64,000 nucleotides of DNA from NCBI RefSeq assembly GCF_004210375.1, contig NC_134833.1, positions 144,886,127 to 144,950,126 of the forward strand, in the 5' to 3' direction. Positions within the stretch are counted from its first letter, which is position 1. The number at the start of each line of letters is the position of its first letter. This DNA is from Tachypleus tridentatus. Taxonomy: Eukaryota > Arthropoda > Merostomata > Xiphosura > Limulidae. The position numbers were made by a program, and so were the translations under genes. Below, in pieces: positions 23,358-36,930 of the stretch. The notes under the pieces are model-generated. The model was not told the origin of the DNA and did no database searches. It was given only the letters and a program-made list of their open reading frames with translations.

Positions 23358-23437
23358 TGCTTGTTTGTTTTTTTATTTCGCGCAAAGCTACACGCGGGCT
23401 ATCTGCGTTAGCCGTCCCTGATTTTGCAGTGTAAGAT
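23358..23437 (-). mobile_element. SINE family A, 3'-end fragment
   Basis: Tail and part of the core only, breaking off after TTTTGCAGTGTAAGA. Confidence 0.85.
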
Positions 23438-24257
23438 TTGTTCAAGCCATTCCATACATGCTAGCCATTAAACTCTTTCAAGTAGGCTTAGATGACAACA
23501 CTATCAATAGCTTACGAAAAAATAATTCTCCTGCGTCGAAGTAGGTATTTCATAAACTAGTTTGGTATATTCTACATTCTAAAGTGAACAGCAGTTTTCC
23601 TTAGTTCTGCTCTTTTGGGAGTGAGCATTGAACCATCAATACAGTTGTGCAGAGTGTGGGTTCCAGTTCTGTTCGGGTTAATGTATCAAATATTAAATCC
23701 TCAGGTGAATGTATCGTAAGCGTTAACTTCGCTTAGTAAATTAGAAAGAAAAAAAGTACTCCAGCCAGCTCTTGAAAACTTAAAAGTAATGATCTGACGT
23801 GTCCACAAAAATTCTATCGATAAAAATATAAAGGAGTTATTAGTGTACCTTCGTAACATAAAGCTAGAAGATTTATAAAACAACTATTGTATATGAGAGA
23901 AGAAGAAACAGACAAGTGCTACTTCTTCAAAAGGCACCACATACTGGCTTAGCGATAAGACTGAAAACTTGTAACACCAAAATTCGAGTTTCGACACTCG
24001 TGCTGAGAACGAAAAGCCAATTAAGTAGCTTTGTGCATAACAAAAGCAACAGTTTCTTTTCATGAGACAGAAAAAATCGTAAACTGAAAGTCATTGTTCC
24101 TGTGATTAGAAAGCGCTTAAAGTAATTGTCGTTTGTAAAGGAATTCTTTCCCTTTGTGATTTGTTTGTACATATATATTTGTGTATAAAATGATCATGAG
24201 ACAAAATCAGTTCATTGGTACTTTGATCAAAAAATGTATCAAGTTTTATACCAAGTG
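23438..24257. other. Non-coding, nothing recognised
   Basis: Short frames at 23701-24172 have no recognisable features. Confidence 0.5.
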
Positions 24258-24533
24258 GGCCCAGCATGGCCAAATGGTTAAGGTACTCGATTCATAACCC
24301 GAGTATCGCGGGTTCGAATCCCCGTCACACCAAACACGCTTGCCTTTTCAGTCGTGGGGACGTTATAATGTGACGGCCAATCCAACTATTCGTTCGCAAA
24401 AGAGTAGCCCAAACGTTGGCGGTCGGTGGTGATGACTAGTTGTTTTCCTCTAGTCTTTCACTGCTAAATTAGGGACTGCTAGCGCAGATAGCCCTCGCGT
24501 AGATTTGCGCAAAATTCAAAACAAACAAACAAG
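24258..24533 (+). mobile_element. SINE family A, full length with canonical B-box
   Basis: GGGCCCAGCATGGCCAAATG, GCGGGTTCGAATCCCCGTCA, core, and AAATTCAAAACAAACAAACA. One of the best-preserved heads in the window. Confidence 0.93.
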
Positions 24534-25174
24534 GAAATTATCCGAAGTATAATATGAAAGTATTGTGAGTAAAAACGTAAAGTAATACAAGAAGTACATC
24601 TTAAATATTGTATGTCTTTACAATAGTATAGTTAGTTCTAACAATGTATGATCGGTTACAATTTTATTTTGTTTTACAGAATTTTTATTATTTATATGTG
24701 GTTGCAGATTTACTTTATTTACAGGGTTTGCAATTTTAATTTGTTTTAGTTACTTTTTCGATGTATGAGTGGTTACAGTTTTATTTGTCTGTTTTTACCT
24801 TTAGAATGAGTTAACATTTCGATAGATATCAGAATGTAGCCACTATTATAACACAATGATTCACATCCACAAACGACCTTGGTATTGAGAAGCCTTAATC
24901 AGACACACCTTCAATCTCATCACGTTCAATTAACCCAAATAACGCAAACACTCTAACTATGAATAAACGTTTTGTTTCTAAATCATGACAACTCTGTAAA
25001 CATTAGGTTAAAGGGTATTAATCCTATAAAAATAATGCGCTGAGAAAAAAGAAGGAACCATTTATGAGAAGCTAGTAAGCTCATAAAAACTTACGAATTT
25101 AAAAATCTGCATCATACACACTGGCTCACATGAAACGCCCCGACACTCCTTGAACGCATAACGTTACTACCCAG
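24534..25174. other. Non-coding, nothing recognised
   Basis: I see no exon or strong repeat. Confidence 0.5.
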
Positions 25175-25184
25175 CATGCACCTT

Positions 25185-25410
25185 TTTGTTTGTTTTGAAT
25201 TTTGGGCAACGCTATACGAGGGCTATCTGCACTAGCCGTCCCTAATTTACGAATGTAAGAACAGAGGGAAGGTAGCTATTCACCACCATCCACCGCCAAC
25301 TTTTTGGCTACTCTTTTACCAACAAATAGTATGTCTGGTGTGACAGGGATTTGCATCTGCTACCCTTAGATGACGAGAGGAACGCCCTAACCACCTGGCC
25401 ATGCCACGCC
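25185..25410 (-). mobile_element. SINE family A, internal deletion, 10-bp target duplication
   Basis: CATGCACCTT flanks it at 25175-25184 and 25411-25420. About 40 bp of the centre is missing around 25328. Confidence 0.9.
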
Positions 25411-25420
25411 CATGCACCTT

Positions 25421-28408
25421 GAGGGAATGGAGTAAAAGAACATATAAAATAATTTAGGGCTAGAAAAGCGCTTTAGGAGCTTGGTATACGTTCCCTTATC
25501 AATAAAATGTGCCAAAAATATTCTTTGAGACATATTAGTACTCAGGGAACCGTATTTAATGTGACCATTTGTGGCCAGACATTATTTGTATGGTCTATGT
25601 GACGTGTCCTCCATAAAGGAAGGGGGGAGAGAAAATCATACACCAGCTTCTAGAATACTGAAATAGATTACAAACTTTGTGTAATGGTAACTGCTGCTCT
25701 TCCGACATTTGAAATGACAGTGGAATATAGCTATGGAGGCTATAAAACACCTCCATCAGGTTACTGATATTAATCATATATTGTCCATTCCTGTCGTTTT
25801 CACACGATCACTATAGCTCAGGCCTAACCTGAACTCTAGGAATAACTTACAGTGGCTTGAATGTTAACCATAAAATATATATTTGGAATCACTTGAAGTA
25901 TAGTTAGCCCTAACCCACATATAAGATAATAACTGTAGTAATTAAACATTAGCTTGTTTTAGTGTGTGTGTTTTCTTATAGCAAAGCCACATCGGCCATG
26001 CCGGGCCTGACATTGTTTGACGTTGCGAAAGTAGTGTCATGCAACAAAGGATTTTGGAAAGAGTATATAACAATTCTTTCCTACATAAACTACTTACAAA
26101 CTCAGATCGTAATGATGTGTTCAGATAAAGGATGTAAAATTTACTAAAGGGAGACATCCTTTGCACCTGGTGACATAAACCAAAGAGGTACGAATCAACG
26201 TGGATCACTAGGAACATTCAGGAAGAGACTTGCAACAAGTCGTACCCCAGTCATAGAAAGCAAATTACAGTGTCTTGTAAGAGATGAGAATTCCATGAAC
26301 ACGAAGTACAGTGTCAGGTGAGTCAGGCTGAATATAAATGGGTCTCTGTCTCAAAAAGCAACAAAATCAGGTGTACACAAACAATGTACACGATATATCT
26401 ATCTAATCATCGCATACCTTAAGCAGCTGTAAAATGAAACGGTTACTTGTGCTATTCCATATAAAGTTGTCGCACACAGCGTCTATGGGTTTCTTTGCAA
26501 TCTAAATGTTGAAACGGACGCATAGAAACTGTAACTCTCTTACACTAGAAAACTTATGGAATGTAGTAATAAAAGAGTGGTGTGCTTTTGGCATGATAAC
26601 TCTACTACCGCCCCTTTACAATGGAAACTATGCTGTAGGGCTATCTTGAAGACGAATGCTTTTCAAAACGACCATTGACGTAAAATCTATAATCCAATAG
26701 CCTGACTATTTCATGATGACGAGAAACCCACTTGAAGTAAAAATGTATTCTCAAGATGGCTGGTATTGATGTTAAAGTCGAGAAATTATCTTCGACTTGT
26801 ACAGGGATAATTATAAGTCATTCATAGATGGGTTACTGTGGTAACGATCAGAGAATACTTACACACGGGAGAAAGCGGCAAGACGAAACCCTAATTCCTT
26901 TTCCTCAGTAGACCAGAACTCCAAACTACTGGAAATTCCGCCCAAATGCTATCTGTAAAGGCCAATTTTATTCTACATACTTACGCTGTATTTACAACTA
27001 ATTATGTGCGCTCTTTAATCACAATTTTTTATTACCATAACAACGAAGCTGAGATCCTCTGCAATTGGTGCAAGAAACAAGTAGTATATCCGTTAGTAGC
27101 TTAGGCAGTAGTTAGGCTAACCAGTATATTGTCCTCTCTTGTCCTCCAATCAAAAGTCTACTAAAACAAAAGCAACAAAAGTGTGTTGACTGCTGTGTCT
27201 ATTCAAACGAAAATATTAACATTCTAAGCTGGACTCGTTGACATTGGGTCACAGTTGTTGAGAAAATTGTCAGATAATAATACGTTTTCACTTATACACG
27301 TTCTAAATATAAGTTTGTTTTTTAAATGGGCAAATTACAGGACAAGGTTACAAACAAGAAAAGTTCTCAGTCTCGTACAGTGGTATAGAACACTTATCGT
27401 GTACGTGTGAATCTTCACCACTCTTTGTTTGTTCCAATATTTTTTGTTTTTAAAACCCATGTGGTAAACCAAATACAAACACTAGACCACCCACTCTTTA
27501 TATGCCTTAACAAGGATTACAAATAAAATTAATCCATAACTAGTCAAAACTTGCGCATTACAAAACAAGCACAAATATTAGAATAGACCAGTAGAACCTA
27601 TACAAACACCGACTAAAAACAGTTCATTGTCTACTTTAATTCTATTCGAAAATTTTCAGTAAATTTTAGTTTAAAAAAATGGTAATCCTAAATTCCTCTT
27701 TAAGAAGAAAAAAATGTTTCGAATACTTTTACTCTTTGATTTGCGGATTTAAATATTGATAAATAATTTATAAATATGGTTTTATGGATCTTCCACAGGT
27801 AAGAAAAAAATACTATTATGCGGGTTATTGCCAATTAAATATGCTACCCTTGGGCAAGGTCGTGTTTTTATTCCAAATGTTAATGTCTGATTCAATAGTT
27901 TAACTTTTTTTCTGCATAAACATTTAAGATAGAAAAACACTTCATACGAATAAAAGACCTTGTTCTTGGAATTACTTCAAGCTTGATTGTCGCAAAGCAG
28001 AAATGAAAGCCTTCAGGACTTTGGAATATCTCCAACTGACACGCGCGCGCTGGCGAATATTCTAGATCCCGTTATATGTTGGAAAACTTATCACACTCGT
28101 GGTATTCGAATGTTCATGGTTTTCGATAAGCTTTACGCATTGAATTTAACCCTACACTGATTGGTTAACAACGCATTTCTCTAACAGGTGTGGTATTGAT
28201 ACTAGGAAAGCGTGCGTAACAGTTCTGAGAGTAGAGATAATTAATTTCTAAACAACATTTAATAGAACGATTGACAATACTCGTCATAAGGGTTGTTTGT
28301 TTTTGTCATTGTTGTCTCTCCAGTTTATTGTTATACATTTTACAGAGTCTCAAAGTTGCATAACGTGTTTAGTATTTGTAGCACAAATTTTGCTCGAATG
28401 GCATTCAG
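25421..28408. other. Long non-coding stretch
   Basis: A SINE B tail-like fragment lies at about 25970-26005. A piece of a fold-back repeat family (GATGACGAGAAACCCACTTG ... TCTCAAGATGGCTGGTAT) lies at 26716-26772. A weak splice-bounded minus reading at 26863-26928 is discussed in the findings. No confident gene. Confidence 0.5.
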
Positions 28409-28420
28409 TTTTGACAAGTG

Positions 28421-28688
28421 GTTTGGTTTGTTTTGAATTTCGCGCAAAGTTACATGAGGGCTATCTGCGATAGCCGTCTCTAATTAGCGAGACTAGAGGG
28501 AAGGCAACTAGTCATCACCACCCACCACCAACTCTTGGGCTACGATTTTACTAACGAATAATGAGATTGACTGTCACATTATAATGCCCCCACGGTTGGA
28601 AGGAGGAGCATGTTTGGTATGATGGGATTCGAACCCGCGATCATCGAATTACGACTCGAGTACCTTAACCACCTGCCCATTCCGGGCT
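28421..28688 (-). mobile_element. SINE family A, full length, 12-bp target duplication
   Basis: TTTTGACAAGTG at 28409-28420 and 28689-28700 brackets a complete copy from tail (GTTTTGAATTTCGCGC) to head. Confidence 0.93.
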
Positions 28689-28937
28689 TTTTGACAAGTG
28701 ACCCCTGTTAGCTGGCGTGTCTGAACTGTAAATTTGAAGAATTCTTTATTCGCGTCTCATTGCCACATAAACACACTTCACACTTTTGGACAGTGAGTTC
28801 GCGTTAAGAGTGAAGGTTAATATTCTGTTAGACAAGATTAACTCGTTACTAAGGGAAACTTTGCCCAAATAGCCGCTGGTATAGCTTTCTGTTAAAATCC
28901 TAAAACACGCATCTATGGCAGAAGACATTCGATCTGT

Positions 28938-29045
28938 TTGTATTTTTTATAACAAAATCACATCGAGCAATCTGCTGTGTCCACCGAGGGGAATCGAACA
29001 CCTGTTTTTAGCGTTGTAAATCCATATATTTATTACTGTTCCAGT
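28938..29045 (-). mobile_element. SINE family B-like, diverged
   Basis: GTGTCCACCGAGGGGAATCG and TTTTTAGCGTTGTAAATCC are the arm and loop of family B in reverse. A further decayed member appears at 29330-29450. Confidence 0.6.
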
Positions 29046-29450
29046 AAGAAACAGGATAATTAGTAAATGAAAACATCTGTTATAGATAATTTTTTGTTTG
29101 TTTTTTGGAAATATTTCATAACTTATGTAATGATTTCCTTACGGTTTTACGTTTTCATCCAAATCTTGTTTCTGTACACTTTTGCAATGACATCACTACA
29201 TCGATTTGTGTATAATGAAACACTAGATCATAATAAAAATGAAATGGTATTTGTGTCTATTATATTGAAAAGAAAATTATAATTTTTTTTTTGCGGTACG
29301 TTTATTTTTTTATTTTTTTTACACTTGCCAGTTGGTGTTATTTAGTGCGAAACTACCCAATAGGCTATCTGCACTTTGTACGTTGCGGGAAATCAAACCT
29401 GGAATTTTAGGTTTACAATGCTGATCTTCCAGGGAACTACTGTGATGTGA

Positions 29451-31050
29451 ATTAATAGTAGTAAATTTATGTAATAAAATAATCTTAAAACTTAACGATG
29501 ACCTAAATTATTGCTATAACCGAAAATTTTTTCCGTTCTATTTATGTCACAATTACTATTTTTTCCACTTAAGAGACACAAATTGCGGATTCAAGTATCT
29601 GAACACGTCGGAAGTAGGTTTGCGAAAGTATTTTGACCTAGAATCAAGTCTTTTATACAACTAGGACTTTCTTTTTAAACATGTGTTCAATACACTTCTG
29701 CTTTGAAAACGCAACAAAAGGAGTGGCGCCAGCTGTCTCTGGGGAACATGGTGTTTTTCAATAATAACCCCTACTGAGAGTTTAGGTCGTTTACAGGATT
29801 TAACTTTGAAGTTATCATGACACATCCCCCTCCTCACTCCGAAGTGATTACCCGCAGCACCCGAAACTAGGTCAGTAAGTGTTGATATTGAGTAACAGTT
29901 AAAGATATATAAGTTCCATCGATAGCATTGAAGTTTTCTTTCTTCATTGTTTTTGTATATTCTTCTAGATAGGTTACTTATAACAGAAAGCTGGTACGGA
30001 AATTAAAACTATCATCTAGGTAAAAATCACATCAATACATCAAAGTAATTTCATATGATCGAAATAAAACTGAACTGAAACTGTGCGTGTGTGCTGATGT
30101 CTACAAATTGTAACAAGAGCGAAACGTTGACCATTTGAGAGGTTTGTACATTGCCAGCATCTGCATGTATTAAATGTTTAAAGATATATTTCACTGAAAT
30201 TTCTTTAGTGTTATGACCTACACTCCCAAGATAAAAGACGGGAATACTCTGGTCATTCATTATGAAAGGTTCTGGCTCAAGCAGTATCGTAGGACGTCAA
30301 GGGTCTTTTGTAGTGCGACTTTATAAAAAAAATCGACTGTAATTCTAGGAAAAAAAAACATACCATACATAAAAATTCAAATAAATCATCAATAAATGGA
30401 CAAGCAATTTAGCTCATAATATACTGGTGAACTATAATTTAACCAAGTATATATAATATTTATATAGAGAGACACACATACATATAACGTACATGCACAT
30501 AAATTACCCGTCTTCTGCATATTCAACACTACCATCTAAAGACAGTTTTAACTATGTGCATATTTTAAATTGTATTTTATTCCCATATGTATTTATTTTT
30601 CCAGAGCTTTTAGACACGCCTAGGATAATTACTTTATTGAAAATTTTAGTATTTTCTATTAATTAACTGAAGAGTAAAACCCGAGAAGCTAAGAAAGAGG
30701 ATAAACCAACATTTATGAAGAACATTGGGTTTTGTTATTCAATTAATTACGTTAATTAAAATAATTCCAACTTGTTTCGTGTATGGCAAAAAGATAAGTT
30801 TTATAAAGACTAAATTTATTTATTTTTTTAATAAAAATCAAAACCGAGAATATGGCGGACGTTAGAAATAATCAAAAATTTGACGACGGACGGTTTGTCT
30901 GTGACTGATCCTTTTAAGGTGTACATCGTAAAAACCTTTTTAATTGCACATTCCTCTTTAAATAACCCCATTATAACCAAGAATGATGAATTGTTCAGAG
31001 TTTCTCACGTGACCACAACCTTTTCTAATTGCACATAATTAACGCTCAAG
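29451..31050. other. Non-coding stretch, nothing firm
   Basis: 29700-29880 is a little richer in G+C than its surroundings, but I found no exon signature. Confidence 0.5.
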
Positions 31051-31069
31051 TTTGACAGCTGCTTGGGGG

Positions 31070-31418
31070 AGCAATATAAGTCGAAGAAGAAAGTAAAACA
31101 GAAGTTGACACATCGGAAAATCATCAGAGCGGAACCCACTCTTTGTTCCTCTCCGGACGCTCGTTGTTCAGAATCTTGTTTCATATTTGACAGCTTCTAG
31201 TTCTTATTTCCCAACGAATTTATTTTTATTCCTTCTGCAACTGGGCTCTCTCGTGCGTGGATCACGCGTTGCGATTTCTTAAATTCACCGTGGTGTAAAG
31301 CATTCAGAATAGTGATGACATTTATAATGTAAACTTTTACCACCAGAGTTGAATGTCCTCATAGATTCGTCGTTTCGTGATGAACTTGAGTTGAGACGAT
31401 GGACAAGTTTTCTGAACG
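31070..31418 (+). promoter_or_regulatory. Candidate promoter, 5' UTR and first coding exon
   Basis: A TATAAG box at about 31074 precedes roughly 300 bp that is richer in G+C than its AT-rich surroundings. It ends in ATGGACAAGTTTTCTGAACG followed by a strong donor, gtatgt, at 31419. The start codon would be at 31399, coding MDKFSE plus two bases. A short upstream ORF (ATGAACTTGAGTTGA) precedes it. The exon at 38509 would join in phase. No homology supports it. It might be the start of the FN3/VWC gene or of another plus-strand gene. Confidence 0.3.
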
Positions 31419-31960
31419 GTATGTGCAAAACAACTTTAGGCAACGTGAAGTGTGTCCAGAATTATGTTAATTAATTTGTTAAAATATACGTTTAAATGCT
31501 ATGAAACTCCAGTTAAATTGTTGTCTCGCAACCTTGACAATCCATGCTCTCTTAGTCTTAACATCTGTAGCACCGTAGTAACAAAGGTTACGGGTGCCTG
31601 CCTCTGAAAACATAAATACGCAAGTTTGTTATCATAATTTCTACACTTGTGCATTGTAAGTACAGTTTACACTGTTTGAATATTTTCAACTGTATGGAAC
31701 TACTCGTCCCAAGATTCGCCAGATATGAAAACTATGAAATATGTATTGTTTACTCTTTTGTCTTATTGGGCGTTATCTAATTTTCTCATGATCTAAATAC
31801 TCGTGATTTATTATTTGTTTAAGTTCTGAAAATATTTAAGTGTTTTCTGTATTCATATCTTGTTTGCTGAGTCACGTTTAATTTGAGAAACTATTACGTC
31901 CGAAATTAACCTTTAGTCAGATTACAAAAGTATTATAATCATTTTATAATACTTCTCCAG
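31419..31960. other. Non-coding stretch
   Basis: Nothing recognised. It would be intron if the exon at 31.4 kb is real. Confidence 0.4.
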
Positions 31961-31961
31961 T

Positions 31962-32078
31962 GGCTCAGCGGTATGTCTGCGGACTTACAACGCTAAAAAC
32001 CGGGTTTCGATACCCGTGGTGGGCAGAGCACAGATAGCCCATTGTGTAGCTTTGTGCTTAATTCAAAACAAACAAACA
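31962..32078 (+). mobile_element. SINE family B, full length
   Basis: GTGGCTCAGCGGTATGTCTG, GGGTTTCGATACCCG, then TAGCTTTGTGCTTAATTC and an (AAAC)n tail. Flanks ATTTTATAATA and ATTTTACAATA suggest a duplicated target with one mismatch. A decayed second copy lies at 32095-32190. Confidence 0.88.
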
Positions 32079-32529
32079 TTTTACAATAAGCTCAAAAATG
32101 GCTCATTAGCAGGTCTTAAGGCTTAAGATGCTTAAAACCTAGTTTCGACACCAATGGTGAGCTTTATGCTAAACCATCAAACGAGACACTTTACAATATA
32201 AACAATTCAATTAACTGTATTATTTCCATATTATTATCCAAATCTAGCATAATTTAGACTGATTTTGTATTTTGAAAAATATCTTTTTATACTATTTGTA
32301 TTTATTAGAGTCATTGTCTAGATTGTGGTCGGCAATGTTTCTTTTCTTGTTTTCGAAAACTGTTCATCTCGCGCCGTATTTAACGGTAAATGAAAGTATT
32401 ATTTCTGAAATTCTTATCAGTTCAATTTATAAATTTGTTGTAGTCACATTTCTATCAAAGTAACAGAATTCACTGTGCGCGCTTAATGGGATTTAATCTC
32501 AAATTTAATTCGAGGTTTAACATTCAGGG

Positions 32530-32655
32530 TTTGTGTGTGTGTGTGTTTTTTACAGCAAAGCCATATCCGGCTATCTGCAGTGCCTACCGAGGAAATCGAA
32601 CTCCTGGTTTTAGCTTAAATACAAAAACTTCCCGCTGCCCTAGTGGTGAACGAGG
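32530..32655 (-). mobile_element. SINE family B-like, diverged
   Basis: A TACAGCAAAGCCATATCCGG tail region, a CGAGGAAATCGAACTCCTGG arm and a CCGCTGCCCTAGTGGTGAAC head in reverse orientation. Confidence 0.6.
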
Positions 32656-33544
32656 TTTCTGTACATTTCGTGTACGGGATTTGTTTTTCAATAAAATATT
32701 TACGAATATGCGATGAACGTAGCGCAGTGTAACTTTCCAAATTAATTTTATATGGCTAGTTTAATTAAATTACAGTGATGTTATTGTATTAATAATTTAA
32801 ATTTGCCTTAAAAGTTGAATTTCTTTTTAATATTGCCAGATAATGATCTTACTATTATTTTATCAAATTCATTATAATGAAATATTTTCCCCTGAAGTTC
32901 ATGCTTCATGATTCAGAAATTTATTCAGAAAATGTATTTATGAACAGCCACAGATTCGTCTTTCAGTTTGAAAAATGTTCTAAACATATTGACATTTAAT
33001 GTTGAATCGTATTTAACTAATCGGCTAAATCGAATTTTTTTTGTATTAAAAGAAAGTAAGTTTTGTTTATTTTTCTTTTAAAAAAAATATTTTAAAATGA
33101 ATATTGTTTCTGTTGTCGCTAAAATATGTTTTTGCGAATATACATCATTAAACTTAATCACCAAAATTGATGTAGGCAGTAGACGATTTTAACAGGATAT
33201 TTGGTTTGTCTAAGTCAACTCCAAAGCTGATTCATTGTAAGTATGGACCCTTTTTTGTAAGACTGGTGTTGTTTACGTCACAGGGATTACCTTTTACGAA
33301 TACTTCTTAAATGGTGGGTTGTTATAACTAAGTTTTGTGCCGAGAAATAAGAAGAAAAATAAAAAATAATAAACCTGTTTAATTCAATACATGACCAATT
33401 TAGGTCACTTTAAATGACAGTTGTATCGTTTTACATAAATTCTGGTTTAGAGCAGTAGTCACGTTTACTAACAGTCCAGGATAATACATGAGTAACGAAG
33501 ATAACGAAGTACGTCATATCCGGCCGCTCCTAGCAAAGTATTTC
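32656..33544. other. Non-coding stretch
   Basis: Very AT-rich. Nothing recognised. Confidence 0.5.
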
Positions 33545-33780
33545 TGGGTGTGGGCTAGTTAGTCGCTACCGCACCTCGATTATGAATTCGAGGATTTATG
33601 GCTTGCATCCCGTTGCTGTAAAGCTACGATTCACGACTTTGGACAGTGGGTGCGTTATAAGAGTGGCAGTCAAATTCCACTATTCAGCCAAACTGGAGTA
33701 GTTTAAAAGTAGGCGGTTAGTGCTGTCGACTAACTTCATTTTCTTTTACCTATAAGCTAAAAACTAAATAAACATCTGCA
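33545..33780 (+). mobile_element. SINE family C, diverged
   Basis: GTGTGGGCTAGTTAGTCGCT head-like, GGACAGTGGGTGCGTTATAA, AGGCGGTTAGTGCTGTCGAC core. The tail is lost. Confidence 0.6.
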
Positions 33781-35119
33781 CAGATGGCGCACGTGTAATT
33801 TTGCACAAACGTTCGAAACTCATCCAAACCAAGAAGTGAGTTTGATCAACAAAGCTGCAAACTTTTCTAATGAGAGTAGATGTAGTTCTAGTTTGGCCAC
33901 CGTTCAAGAATAATTATACGGGTGTTGTTAGGTTCGCATTCGAAAACACGTCATGAGGCAGTGAAGTAAGGCTTATTTTAACTCGTAATATCTAGTTTTT
34001 CAAATTCTCCAGAATATTATCCTATTTTAAGAAATTTACTGAGGAACTGGGCATTTCTTGCGCGACACAAAGGGACGTCTAAATTTAAATATATATATGT
34101 ATTATCTCTCCTACATCTCCTTTTTTATCAAATGTTATTCCAGTTCTTTATTTAACAACAATAACAAATGAGAAGCGTATAATAAGTTTTATCTCTAAAT
34201 ACATCAGAATTTCAATACCTAATTCAGAATGAGTTCTAAAATGACGAGCGTGTATTAAGTGCAGTCTCTATTGTATTAGGTTATTATAAAACAAGCTCTC
34301 ACATGAATCTAATCGCCGTTTCTCAAGCTTACCCATGATATACTATTGTGCTTCTTTTGTTCACTTCTCAGGATTCCAGTTGAGAGTCTCTCTCTATTTT
34401 ATTTCATATTTGTACCCTATACGATTTTAACAACAAGAAATATTACGTAATTTTACAGATTTTGCGAGCATTAAACTTATGAAGTGAACGCGCGTATTGT
34501 TAAGCAAAACTAGATACGATGTTTGTTCATGTTTTCCTCCCCACACACAAATCGTTTTCAAACGTTAACAGAAGAAATGAACACGTCAAAATATTCAGAA
34601 CTTCTCCTCATAGTATGTATGTGTGTGTGTGTGTGTGTAGTTATTTGCGAAAATAACTTGTAGTTGATTTTCAGTGTTCTAGAAAATGCGAAATCAGGTC
34701 AGTTTGACAACCCATATAATCAAGGCACAACTGGTTTCATCTGGACTTGAAAACAGATTTAAGACAAGGTTTTTTGTTATTACACTAGTTCCGTGATATA
34801 ACCTGATGTGTACCGTATGATTCAAAACCTTTTCTTTTAAGGTTTCGGGATATATTAACCAAAAATATAGTCTCTAACAAAAGAATCTTTGAGAAGGAAG
34901 AAATCCACAACGTATCACGCACGTACAACGATTAATAAACGTTGTGACGGAGTTTTCAATAAAAGAAGCGTTCTTTAAGTAACTGGAAACTGGAGTACTG
35001 TAAACCATCGTAAACGCTTGTCATGGTTGAGCCTAGATGAAGGGAATTTCAGTATTCAAAAGGATAAATGTAATATTTATAGTTATCAAGAGAAACTTTT
35101 CGTGAACAAGATGGATGGG
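33781..35119. other. Non-coding stretch with a (TG)n microsatellite
   Basis: A (TG) run lies at about 34618-34639. Nothing else recognised. Confidence 0.5.
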
Positions 35120-35121
35120 TT

Positions 35122-35355
35122 TGTTTGTTTTTGAATTTCGCACAAAGCTACACGAGGGCTATTCTGTGCTAGCTGTCCCTAATTTAGCAATGTAAAACTA
35201 GAAAGAAGGCAGCTAGTCATCACCAACGAATAGTGGGATTTACATGTCGCATTATAACGACCCCCACAGCTGAAAGGGTGAGAATGTTTGGTGTGATGGG
35301 TATTCGAACTTCCGACCTTCACATTACGAGTTGAGCGTCCTAACCACCTGAAAAA
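35122..35355 (-). mobile_element. SINE family A, small internal deletion
   Basis: Tail TTTGTTTGTTTTTGAATTTC to ATTACGAGTTGAGCGTCC. The GGTGGG...TAGCCC part of the core is deleted near 35222. Confidence 0.9.
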
Positions 35356-36051
35356 CTCAGTAGAAAACAAACACATTCTATTCTTTCGGACTTGTCATAC
35401 ACGGAACTATTTATACGGCTCTGGTCGTATATGGAAAGTCGAAGAGTTATTTACATCTTGAACTGTTCATCATAAATATTTTTCTAATCAGTAAATACAG
35501 TGTTACAATTCTTCGTACATAAGCATTAGTTACGTGAACATGATAACTAATAAAGACAAATTGTGCAAATACCGATCTGTTTACTTTTCTAACCCTCATC
35601 TTGCATGTATTATGAAAATACGGTGGTAAAAAATGTCTCTCCTTCATTTTTTACTTAAATAGGTCTATATTGTTCAATAAAATCTCTGTAAAATATACTG
35701 AGGTAAGTTATAAAAAACTGATATACCTAGAAGTAACACTGGTGGACAAATACCATGTAATTAAAGAATTTCATATTAATATTTTGCAAAAATATATATA
35801 TATGTATAACTTGCATTAAATTTTTTATTCTGTAATACGAGATTCTCACTTAACCCTTAAGTTAAAGTCTGCGGAGTTTTTTAAAGCGAGTTATTAAACT
35901 ATAGATACCATAGCTCTAATACTTTAACAATTTTACAATTTCAAATTAAGGGTTAAATTCGCAATATTTTGAGAACAGTCTTAAATAATTTATAAACTTC
36001 ATTGTTGGAAGCTAGGTGGAGATTTCTTTAACAGATCAAACACATAAACTC
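35356..36051. other. Non-coding stretch
   Basis: Nothing recognised beyond short palindromes around AACCCTTAAGTT at about 35855 and AATTAAGGGTTA at about 35945. Confidence 0.5.
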
Positions 36052-36062
36052 GACTTCTTGTA

Positions 36063-36339
36063 GGGCCTGGCATGGCCTAGCACGTTAAGGCGTGCGCTTC
36101 GTAATCTGAGGGTCGCGGGTTCGCCCCGAGTCGCAAACATGCTCGCCCTCCCAGCCGTTGGGGCGTTATAATGGTACGGTCAATCCCACTTTTCGTTGGT
36201 TAAAGAGTAGCCCAAGAGTTGGCGGTGGGTGGTGATGACTAGCTGCCTTCCCTCTAGTCTTACACTGCTAAATTAGGGACGGCTAGCACAGATAGCCCTC
36301 GAGTAGTTTTGTGCAGAAATTCCAAAACAAACAAACAAA
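36063..36339 (+). mobile_element. SINE family A, full length, 11-bp target duplication
   Basis: GACTTCTTGTA at 36052-36062 and 36340-36350 brackets a complete copy, head GGGCCTGGCATGGCCTAGCA to tail CCAAAACAAACAAACAAA. Confidence 0.94.
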
Positions 36340-36350
36340 GACTTCTTGTA

Positions 36351-36930
36351 TTTTTGTTTCTGTTCAGTGAAAATTTTATGTAGCATTATGGTGTCCAAGT
36401 TGTGGGTCAGGCCGCAAGACGTATCCTGAGTGGATCGTAGTCGGGATGCAGAGAATCGTTAATGTGTTTTTATTTAAATAATTATTTATAAAACTAATGC
36501 TCCTAAAATGTTTCGAACAAATTAAACAAAATGTCAGTATAACTTACAACTTTCGCAGTAAGATTAATTTTTAGGCACAACGTTTCGATCATTATCAAGT
36601 AGCCCAGGAAAGAATATTTGAAAATTTAACAGATTATTTGAATTATAGAATTGACAGTAATTACTTATTCATGTAAACATATCAATCCGCATGAACTTTA
36701 CAGACTATTTATGTATGGTTAAACAAAAATATTGCAAAGATTAATAAATATGAAAAGAAATATGGAAAAGCTTATGGAAAATATATTCATAAGTTTAGGA
36801 ATGCGTGTGGAATTAGCGATAAATGATATACGTGTGTGAGTCTGGGAATTTGTTTATTGGGGGATTGATTATATTAACAACGCTTCTTTGATGTTTCTAC
36901 TGTTAGTCAGACTATTCTATTCTGTCTTCT
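36351..36930. other. Non-coding stretch
   Basis: GCACAACGTTTCGATCATTA at about 36576 resembles the inner part of the fold-back family seen at 38.2 and 40.7 kb. Nothing else. Confidence 0.4.

Noticed and set aside
24258-24330. Genuine tRNA gene
   Set aside because: The good B-box arm belongs to the head of a SINE with core and (AAAC)n tail. No full cloverleaf or discriminator end is present.
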